Below, piece by piece: positions 1 through 5,491 of a stretch of DNA of 7,271 bases. The notes under the pieces were generated by a model that was given only the letters and a program-made list of their open reading frames with translations, made no database searches and was not told the origin of the DNA. Position numbers and translations under genes: made by a program. Numbering within the stretch: the stretch's first letter is position 1; each line of letters begins with the position of its first letter. This DNA comes from Hyphomicrobiales bacterium. GTDB lineage: Bacteria; Pseudomonadota; Alphaproteobacteria; Rhizobiales; Aestuariivirgaceae. Location of the stretch: NCBI GenBank assembly GCA_013002595.1, contig JABDJG010000486.1, positions 1 to 7,271 of the forward strand, given 5' to 3'.

Positions 1-1
1 T

Positions 2-52
2 TCGGTAGACGACATCATCGGCGCCGCCATCATCACGCTGGCAACCGCCTGA
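2..52 (+). CDS. 3' end of a probable plus-strand gene (partial)
   Basis: From the left edge, one plus-strand frame reads SVDDIIGAAIITLATA and then TGA. Most of the 16 codons end in C or G, the third-position bias of the clear genes in this window, and no stop interrupts the frame. The TGA lies 6 bp from the stop of the convergent DUF3604 gene, a normal tail-to-tail spacing. The visible tail is mostly small and hydrophobic residues, so it could be the end of a membrane or a soluble protein; the product cannot be identified. An open stretch this short could also arise by chance. Confidence 0.4.
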   Translation, partial: SVDDIIGAAIITLATA

Positions 53-58
53 GCCTGT

Positions 59-2302
59 TTACCTGAACAGATAGATCGGGCTCGACCAGGCCCGGTGGCC
101 ATCGATCTGCTGCACCCGAATATAAAGCCGCGTGTCGCCGTCAGCCTTGACTGGACACTTCAGGGCATAACGCACGGTGCCGGCTTGAAGATCGTTTGGC
201 AGGCGCTGCAGTGTCAGCTTGCGGTCAAGGCCGCCGGCATCGACAACCATTTCCGCAACACCAAGATCGCTCACGGCGACATCTGCGGTTGCATGTTTGG
301 TGTTGAGCGAAATGCACCCGCCGGTTCCGGCCAGCCATAGGTCTATCCCGCCGAAGTTGCCGGAGGTCACAGCCTTCCAGCTCAGCGCATGCGCCGAGCA
401 TTCCTGGATGCCGCGATCAAGATTCCAGTTGTTGAACATCTCAGCCCGCACGATCTCATTGCCCTCGACCGTCAGCTCGCCATCCCAGTTGGTGGTGCGC
501 GAGCGGCCACGATACTCAGCGCCTGAATAGGTTATGCGAACCCGATCGCCGAGATCGTTTTCATCATAGGACCGGAACGTTGACAATAGTTCCAGCCCGT
601 CAAACACATCGATGCGCTCGATGGCGCTTGAGCCCACCACCTCGATGGCCAATTCGACGTCATCGTCATTGATCTTGGCGATATCGCCCATGATCAGCGA
701 TGATTCATCCTGACAGGAGGCATTGCTAACTACCGATGGATCCTGAAGAAAAACCTTTGCCCCCGATTTCGGTGTGGCTCTCACGTCGAGATAGATGCGC
801 GCGCCGGTCGTGCCGTAATGATGCCGCCGCCGCATGGTCTCAAAAATCGCCGCACGGGTCAGCTCTGGCGCGAGGTAACAGGTCAGCCCACCATAGGCGC
901 CAAAGAAACTGGCGCCGGGGAAACTGGCGCCGACCCGGCCCTTGTGGCCATCGGAATTGCACACCACACCGACCCGATAGTCCTTGGAAAACGCATCATG
1001 CAGCAGCCATTCAAAGGTGCCCCACGATGAGTGCACCTCAACCGCCGTCTCGAGCCGCCCATCGTGGGCAAAAGTGATATCGGCATAGCGCCCGCCGCAG
1101 TGCGACCAGCACACGCAGTCTTCGTCTTGCAGGTGTTCGAACAATTCATGCGCCGTGTGCCCGTCGTTGGCCTCATCGCTCAAGTCTTCGATCTGGGCAT
1201 GTGACGAGCGATAGATCGGCCGGCCTTCGGTGAGATAAAACACGTTGCGGTCACCACCGATCGCCGTGTTGGCCGACCATTCGTAGCCGGGGAAGGTGAC
1301 GAACCGGCCCGGTTCATTGAGCCGCGCGGTCAGCTCATTGAGCTCGACCCAGAACTCGCCGGTCATCTGAAAATCATTACCCTGATGCGAGCACAGATCA
1401 AGGAACGCCCGGTCGCGCCCGAACAGGAAATATTCTTCGGCCGTATTGGTGCCGAGTGTTTCATTCGATTGCCCATGCAGGTCGCCCCAGAAGTGCAATA
1501 GTGAGGGCGTGTCCGTGATCCGCAACGAGTTGGTCTGGCACAACAGCGCGCCGTCTGGATCGAGAACATCGATGCTGAGATCACCGACCTTGTCGACTCT
1601 GAGGTCCTCAAGAACAAGCGAGAACGAACCGGGCGGGAATTCAGTTGTCTCAGGCAGGCCATCTACCGGTAGGGACGAATGCAACTTCAGAACGCGATCG
1701 ACCTGATCGCTGGGATTGCCCCAGGCGTCCTCGGCCTTGATCGACAGCCGGAACGCATCGCCGGTCGCCCTGAGCGTTGGCAGCACGGCCCGCCAGGTAA
1801 CCGGAGGTCCAGGCACGATCGCGATATGCGGGCTGTCGGGCAGGGCCACATAGTCATAGGTCGCAATCGCATCGACGAACACCTTGAACTCGAACTTGCT
1901 CTCACAATACGTCTGTACCCGCACGCCCCTTGAGCCCCCCGAGGTATCGCCGAACCGGATGGTGACCGTATCACCTTCCTTCAAGAAGTGCTTTTGGATG
2001 CCGATATAGAGCGCCCGGCTCCATGGCCGGATGTTGCGTTTGAACTCCCAACGGCACTCCAGCGTCGCCCCATTGGACGCAACTACCGTTGTATATCCCG
2101 GTGCTGCCGGATCATCGAACTGCACCGGCCCGAAGTCGGTCGCAAACCGCATCGCGATCTTCAGCGATCCGGTATCGTCGATCCCGAACCGCCCGGCGGT
2201 ATAGACCAGTTCAAACGTTTGCCACGACCCGGCCTCTACGGACCCGGATGGTGACAACGTTGCAGACCCCATAAGGTCGGGACGATAGTTGGAATAGGGC
2301 AT
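59..2302 (-). CDS. DUF3604 family protein, PHP-like putative metallohydrolase
   Basis: This is a large, probably cytoplasmic protein of the DUF3604 family, which I relate to the PHP metal-dependent hydrolases; no reaction is established for it. With the ATG at 2302 it has 747 residues and no signal peptide or membrane segment. Residues 1-265 are beta-rich, including GDTSGGSRG near 118-126 and an Ig-like stretch. The core, about 268-505, carries the likely metal ligands in order: GDLHGQS (273-279), SHQGND (305-310), GYEW (339-342), SHCGGR (400-405), EVHSS (422-426) and NSDGH (449-453), followed by GTTGAR (497-502). The rest is a beta-rich tail ending AWSSPIYLFR. The frame also opens upstream at a TTG (2365). 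I chose 2302 because MPYSNYRP matches my memory of family N-termini, but no good ribosome binding site precedes it. It lies downstream of the membrane-protein gene on the same strand, possibly cotranscribed. The family call is from recognised motifs, the metal role from PHP analogy. Confidence 0.86.
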   Translation of the reverse strand: MPYSNYRPDLMGSATLSPSGSVEAGSWQTFELVYTAGRFGIDDTGSLKIAMRFATDFGPVQFDDPAAPGYTTVVASNGATLECRWEFKRNIRPWSRALYIGIQKHFLKEGDTVTIRFGDTSGGSRGVRVQTYCESKFEFKVFVDAIATYDYVALPDSPHIAIVPGPPVTWRAVLPTLRATGDAFRLSIKAEDAWGNPSDQVDRVLKLHSSLPVDGLPETTEFPPGSFSLVLEDLRVDKVGDLSIDVLDPDGALLCQTNSLRITDTPSLLHFWGDLHGQSNETLGTNTAEEYFLFGRDRAFLDLCSHQGNDFQMTGEFWVELNELTARLNEPGRFVTFPGYEWSANTAIGGDRNVFYLTEGRPIYRSSHAQIEDLSDEANDGHTAHELFEHLQDEDCVCWSHCGGRYADITFAHDGRLETAVEVHSSWGTFEWLLHDAFSKDYRVGVVCNSDGHKGRVGASFPGASFFGAYGGLTCYLAPELTRAAIFETMRRRHHYGTTGARIYLDVRATPKSGAKVFLQDPSVVSNASCQDESSLIMGDIAKINDDDVELAIEVVGSSAIERIDVFDGLELLSTFRSYDENDLGDRVRITYSGAEYRGRSRTTNWDGELTVEGNEIVRAEMFNNWNLDRGIQECSAHALSWKAVTSGNFGGIDLWLAGTGGCISLNTKHATADVAVSDLGVAEMVVDAGGLDRKLTLQRLPNDLQAGTVRYALKCPVKADGDTRLYIRVQQIDGHRAWSSPIYLFR

Positions 2303-2343
2303 GCGTATTTTCTGATTCTGGATTGGCAGGATGCTGACAATAG

Positions 2344-2349
2344 TCCTCC
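2344..2349 (-). promoter_or_regulatory. Shine-Dalgarno-like GGAGGA, start not resolved
   Basis: A perfect GGAGGA lies on the minus strand between the membrane-protein gene and the DUF3604 gene. It is 41 nt upstream of the ATG at 2302, too far to serve it directly, and downstream of the alternative TTG at 2365, so it serves neither start. The nearest in-frame triplet is an ATT only 2 nt away. Either the start is non-standard or the match is accidental. Confidence 0.25.
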
Positions 2350-2386
2350 AACGCCCGCGGTGCAAAACCCTTCTGTTGGTAGGCTG

Positions 2387-2421
2387 TCGAACCGAATTCG
2401 GATCAGCAGTCCTCGGTTCAA
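2387..2421 (-). other. Stem-loop over the stop codon of the membrane-protein gene
   Basis: On the minus strand TTGAACCGA (2421-2413) pairs with TCGGTTCGA (2395-2387): nine pairs, one of them T-G, around a 17-nt loop. The TGA stop (2420-2418) of the 404-residue gene lies inside the upstream arm. An alternative, overlapping fold uses the perfect 10-bp palindrome CCGAATTCGG at 2392-2401. No T-tract follows, so it is not a standard rho-independent terminator. It could stabilise a processed mRNA end or modulate translation of the downstream DUF3604 gene, or be coincidental. Confidence 0.35.
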
Positions 2422-3632
2422 CACACCGGAACGTCCCCGGAGACGAAATGGCCAGTCAGGACATTGTCGAACCAATGTTGCCAGTCGGCAGCATTTGTTA
2501 GTGGGGCAAGCTCGATCCTCTCGTCGTTGAAGAACCCACCGCTCTTGAGCATCAGTTTGTCCGCGTCCTCCACATCGCGGCCATCAATATCGAGCGTCAG
2601 GATCGCGTCATTTGCCGTATGCTCCATGCTGGCGGTGCCGGATCTGCCGCGCCGCTGCCAGGAAAAGCGCCAGCCTTCGGCCTGCCGTGTTGCCTCTCCC
2701 ATGACAATCACCGGCACATGGAGGCTATAACGGCCGGCAACGAGGCTGGAAAAGATGCCGATGGCGTGCCGGCGCGCACCGTCCTCCCACAGCCAGACTT
2801 GACGGACCGTGGCATGGGCGCCTGAGCACTCAAGATGCGCGAATGGACCGATGAACCGCATCGATTGCGCAGCAGGCGCCGGATCGACTGGCGGCGGCGC
2901 CTTGGCAAACACCAGGTTGTGATCGCGGACCTCCAGCGCCAGCGTGCCGGCTTCGGTGCGGGTGATCTTGATATCAAAGGCAAGGCCGGCCTGCGGCTTC
3001 AGGCTTGCCCGCCATTGTGCCGGTTGATCAGCGATCCTGCGAAGTCCCGAGCCGCCAGGTCCGGAATGGCATTCGGCATCGATCTGACACTGGTAGAACA
3101 GCCAGGCCCGGCCTTCAGCATTGATGATCAAACGAGTGTAATGCGACTGCCCGTCCAGCTGCCAGTGGCCGACCGGGTAGCGATCGCCAGCACCGTCAAA
3201 AGGTCCGAAATAGTTCTGATAGACTTCCGCGCTGCCGAATTTCGCTTTGAACAACAGCCGGTTGGTTTCCTCAAATACCTCTCCCAGGCGGGTGGACTCT
3301 CGGCTGACCTCGATCCACTTGTAGCTCATGCCGCCGCCGATCACGACGAGCACGGCGGCCAGTAGCGTTGCCGAATTGAACCAGTGCCCGAATAGCAAAA
3401 CCAGTACCGCCGAACCATAAAGACATCCCAGCGCCATGCTGATCAACAGTATGTCGAGACGGATGTTCGCGAACGACCAGAGGTACATGTAGGTTTCGTA
3501 GACAAGCGCCGTAATGCCTGCTGCAATGACAATCAGCAGCCACACCCGCGGTGCGCCTTTGAGCCGAAATGCCGGCCATAGCAAGAACACCCAGGCAACC
3601 AGCAGGCCCCAGTAGAGCAGGTACATCATCAT
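2418..3632 (-). CDS. Four-helix membrane protein with probable periplasmic C-terminal part, function unknown
   Basis: I do not recognise a family for this 404-residue protein. The N-terminal quarter has four hydrophobic segments, about residues 3-21, 30-52, 59-81 and 87-105. The basic loop between the first two (FRLKGAPR) should be cytoplasmic, which puts the remaining 300 residues in the periplasm. That part is mostly beta-like, has cysteines at 182, 188, 269 and 404 that could form disulfides, and appears to hold two copies of one domain: GPF at 143 and 262, then W-R-x-S at 207 and 321, then an alternating L-x-L strand at 231-233 and 345-347. A proline/alanine linker (PPPVDPAPAA, 246-255) separates the copies. 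The gene opens with three ATG codons in a row; AAGAG lies 6 nt before the first, supporting the start at 3632. It is divergent from the 3757 gene and precedes the DUF3604 gene on the same strand, so the two may be cotranscribed. It could be a sensor or scaffold, but the sequence does not decide. Confidence 0.8.
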   Translation of the reverse strand: MMMYLLYWGLLVAWVFLLWPAFRLKGAPRVWLLIVIAAGITALVYETYMYLWSFANIRLDILLISMALGCLYGSAVLVLLFGHWFNSATLLAAVLVVIGGGMSYKWIEVSRESTRLGEVFEETNRLLFKAKFGSAEVYQNYFGPFDGAGDRYPVGHWQLDGQSHYTRLIINAEGRAWLFYQCQIDAECHSGPGGSGLRRIADQPAQWRASLKPQAGLAFDIKITRTEAGTLALEVRDHNLVFAKAPPPVDPAPAAQSMRFIGPFAHLECSGAHATVRQVWLWEDGARRHAIGIFSSLVAGRYSLHVPVIVMGEATRQAEGWRFSWQRRGRSGTASMEHTANDAILTLDIDGRDVEDADKLMLKSGGFFNDERIELAPLTNAADWQHWFDNVLTGHFVSGDVPVC

Positions 3633-3756
3633 TCAGGACTCTTAACATGGTGGCCACAGCGAAGAAGTCACATGGAAGTTATCGAATTAATGTGTGCTCG
3701 CCGGCTGCCTGTGTCACAAAAGGCCAGACAGCCACTCCAGGATATAGGGCAACACA
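3633..3756. other. Divergent intergenic region, probable location of two promoters
   Basis: These 124 bp separate the start codons of the minus-strand membrane-protein gene and the plus-strand exported-protein gene, so promoters in both directions are expected here. The centre has an AT-rich patch (GTTATCGAATTAATG, 3678-3692). I could not find a -35/-10 pair with good matches and 16-18 bp spacing in either direction. A short inverted repeat TGTG-T-CACA at 3710-3718 is the only operator-like element. The position of the promoters is therefore inferred from gene orientation only. Confidence 0.4.
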
Positions 3757-4386
3757 ATGCTTGCTTTGAGAGACGTTGCCGTCTTCTGCGCCGGGTTGTT
3801 GATGTTACCGGGCATCAGCCTTTCTGAAGTGGCGGTAAAAGATGACGTGGCGTCTAATTCCTTGGCGATGACGATCAGGCCGGCACAACCCGGCTATGAC
3901 CTCAAGAATGCCCGTCTGGGCAACGTTGTTATCCTTGCCGAGGTTCGCAATACCGGCAAACAAATGGTGCTTCTTGCCCATCCCAATGTCTGCTTTCCCC
4001 ATAAGTTGAGTGAAGGCCAAAGCATGATGCCGGATCGATCGCAAAGCCACCTGTCGGTCGTGATCGAAAATCCGCGGGGCACGACAATGGTTCTGAAGAA
4101 CAACCAATTACGGATGTTCGAACCAGGTAACCGGCACCATATGACCATCATGTCCGGTCAATCATCGGAGTTTGTCTTGGGTTGGTTCGGGCCTGAATAC
4201 AGTGTCGGACAATGGAACCTGGACAAGAATGTGTTCACCCAACCAGGAGAGTACCGCATCACCGTCCGGTACAAGAATGCCTACCCGGTTGCCTATATTT
4301 TCGATGAGACCGGAAAGCAATCGGTGTCAGATGCCTGGATCGGTGAATTTCAGTCCAACACCATCGTGCTGCCGATCAGGGAATAA
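3757..4386 (+). CDS. Exported beta-rich (Ig-like) protein, function unknown
   Basis: This 209-residue protein begins with a probable Sec signal peptide: MLALRD, a hydrophobic run AVFCAGLLMLPGI and a polar SLSEVA region with likely cleavage around residues 23-26. The mature part looks like one or two Ig-like or fibronectin-like beta sandwiches. NVVILAEVRNTGKQMVLL (56-73) is the usual layout of a strand pair in such domains, and the C-terminal part, with FTQPGEYRITVRY (160-172) and then SNTIVLPIRE at the end, is the common last-strand pattern of bacterial secreted Ig-like domains. No catalytic motif or cell-wall anchor is visible. The ATG is preceded by AGGG at a plausible 7-8 nt distance. Codon use seems less GC-rich at third positions than in xsc, which may mark an accessory gene. 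It is divergent from the membrane-protein gene and 321 bp upstream of the SH3 gene on the same strand. A periplasmic binding or structural role is a guess; the fold call is moderate. Confidence 0.8.
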   Translation: MLALRDVAVFCAGLLMLPGISLSEVAVKDDVASNSLAMTIRPAQPGYDLKNARLGNVVILAEVRNTGKQMVLLAHPNVCFPHKLSEGQSMMPDRSQSHLSVVIENPRGTTMVLKNNQLRMFEPGNRHHMTIMSGQSSEFVLGWFGPEYSVGQWNLDKNVFTQPGEYRITVRYKNAYPVAYIFDETGKQSVSDAWIGEFQSNTIVLPIRE

Positions 4387-4707
4387 AACGCTCCTGATCT
4401 GGCAGCCCGACCATGTATCGAGAGCATTGTTATCGCGGTTCATTTCGCCTGTGCTCCAACGTTCGCTTCCATCAATTACATTTTGTTTTCCGCTTCCCAT
4501 CCGCTCCGCTGTGGGCGAGAATTGCCGTGAACGTCAGTTTGGGACGCTGAGGGCAGAATTGATGAAGCGCACACTCCGATTCCATCCACGGATTGTTCTG
4601 GCGCGGCTTGTCGCCTGGCCGGGATGATTGGCTCAAGCTGTTTCCATGCACACCCGTGCCTGGGTTGAAGTGAACTGGATCGACCATACCAACCGAAAGC
4701 AGAATCC
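4387..4707. other. Gap of 321 bp without a convincing gene
   Basis: No open frame here has the codon bias or protein character of the neighbouring genes. Minus-strand frames that cross it run antisense into the 5' end of the SH3 gene and give low-complexity, Ser/Pro/Gln-rich translations. The first part includes an AT-rich pyrimidine stretch near 4477-4492 (TTACATTTTGTTTTCC). A 21-codon frame at 4562-4627 has a weak ribosome binding site. No strong hairpin with a T-tract follows the gene ending at 4386, and no clear sigma-70 promoter precedes the gene at 4708, although the length of the gap suggests the latter has its own promoter. Confidence 0.5.
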
Positions 4708-5406
4708 ATGATTGACCGCACAGTGATCCTTTGGCTCTTTGCAATGGCGTGGGTGTTTTTCGCTTCGATGCCGCCCTCGATGGCCGCTGAGTTCAGGGTG
4801 CTGCCGGTCGACGAGGCGGCAAAGGATGCATCTTTGGTGACGTTTCGCGGCAAACTGCTTGATGCGATCGCACGGCGTGATCTTGACTACGTCGTCGGCC
4901 AGGCCTCGAGCGATATCAAGCTGAGCTTTGGCGGCAGCTACGGCCAGAAGGACTTTCGCAAAAGCCTTACGCTGTCGGCACAAGACCTTGCCGATGAATA
5001 CAAGCACCGGGCCGCCGAGATGCGCGAAGGCTATTGGGACGCTCTTGAGGAGGTCTTTCGAATGGGCGGCCAGTTCACCGCCGCGGATACCTTCGAAGCA
5101 CCCTACACATGGACCGCCAAGCTGCCGCAGGACGCCGATCCCTACACGACCTATCTGGTCATCACCAAGGATGCCCCCTTGCGCGATCGTCCGAGCAAGT
5201 ACGGCGCAGTGATCAGCTCGCTTTCCTACGACATCGTGACCGGTATCGAGGGCGGTGAAGGGACAAAATTCCAGAAAGTGAAGCTCGCTTCAGGCGCACA
5301 AGGCTTCGTCCATGAAGATCACCTGCGCTCCAGCATCGACTACCGCGCCAGATTGCAAAAACGGAACGGCAAATGGACCATTACGCTTTTCATCAGTGGG
5401 GATTGA
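4708..5406 (+). CDS. Exported SH3-domain protein with flanking NTF2-like segments
   Basis: This 232-residue protein starts with a clear signal peptide: MIDR, the hydrophobic core TVILWLFAMAWVFFA, then PPSMAAEF, with likely cleavage near residues 25-27. It should act in the periplasm. Residues 45-120 are mainly helical and contain FRGKLLDAIARRDLDYVV followed by SFGG (73-76) and KDFR (81-84), the style of an NTF2/SnoaL-like domain start. Residues 148-207 form a bacterial SH3 domain (SH3b): APLRDRPS (156-163), KVKLASGAQGFVHEDHLRS at its end. The last 22 residues (YRARLQKRNGKWTITLFISGD) resemble the closing hairpin of an NTF2-like fold. SH3b domains often bind peptidoglycan or peptides, so an envelope role is likely but the ligand is unknown. 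The ATG lacks a strong ribosome binding site; it is chosen because it gives a complete signal peptide. The gene converges on xsc, and a stem-loop lies 35 bp after its stop. Confidence 0.88.
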   Translation: MIDRTVILWLFAMAWVFFASMPPSMAAEFRVLPVDEAAKDASLVTFRGKLLDAIARRDLDYVVGQASSDIKLSFGGSYGQKDFRKSLTLSAQDLADEYKHRAAEMREGYWDALEEVFRMGGQFTAADTFEAPYTWTAKLPQDADPYTTYLVITKDAPLRDRPSKYGAVISSLSYDIVTGIEGGEGTKFQKVKLASGAQGFVHEDHLRSSIDYRARLQKRNGKWTITLFISGD

Positions 5407-5433
5407 GGATTCTGGCCTTCTGCCTGGTTCCGC

Positions 5434-5467
5434 AAAACAAAAAAGGCAGCGCCGAAGCACTGCCTTT
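5434..5467 (-). terminator. Rho-independent terminator of xsc, possibly bidirectional
   Basis: On the minus strand AAAGGCAGTGC (5467-5457) pairs with GCGCTGCCTTT (5452-5442) in 11 pairs, one of them T-G, around a TTCG tetraloop closed by C-G, the especially stable C(UUCG)G form. A T-rich tract, TTTTTTGTTTT when the end of the stem is included, follows. It starts 24 nt after the xsc stop. On the plus strand the same hairpin lies 35 nt after the SH3 gene stop but is followed only by the TTT of the stem and then CC, so termination in that direction should be weaker. Confidence 0.93.
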
Positions 5468-5491
5468 CCAATAAATGTCGTTTGCCAAAGC

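Noticed and set aside
2461..2478. Perfect inverted repeat ACATTG-TCGAAC-CAATGT as a regulatory hairpin
   Set aside because: It lies inside the coding sequence near the C-terminus of the membrane protein, the stem is only 6 bp, and no T-tract or gene boundary accompanies it.
2835..3365. Plus-strand open frame of 176 codons
   Set aside because: It is antisense to the membrane-protein gene, whose translation has coherent membrane segments and beta domains; the plus-strand product is Arg-rich and featureless.
3710..3718. TGTG-T-CACA as a CRP/FNR-type operator
   Set aside because: CRP sites have TGTGA and TCACA separated by 6 bp; here the half-sites are separated by one base, so the spacing is wrong. 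It may be chance.
4476..4853. Minus-strand open frame of 125 codons covering much of the 4387-4707 gap
   Set aside because: It runs antisense through the signal-peptide region of the SH3 gene, its product is low-complexity with no domain, and no ribosome binding site or codon bias supports it.
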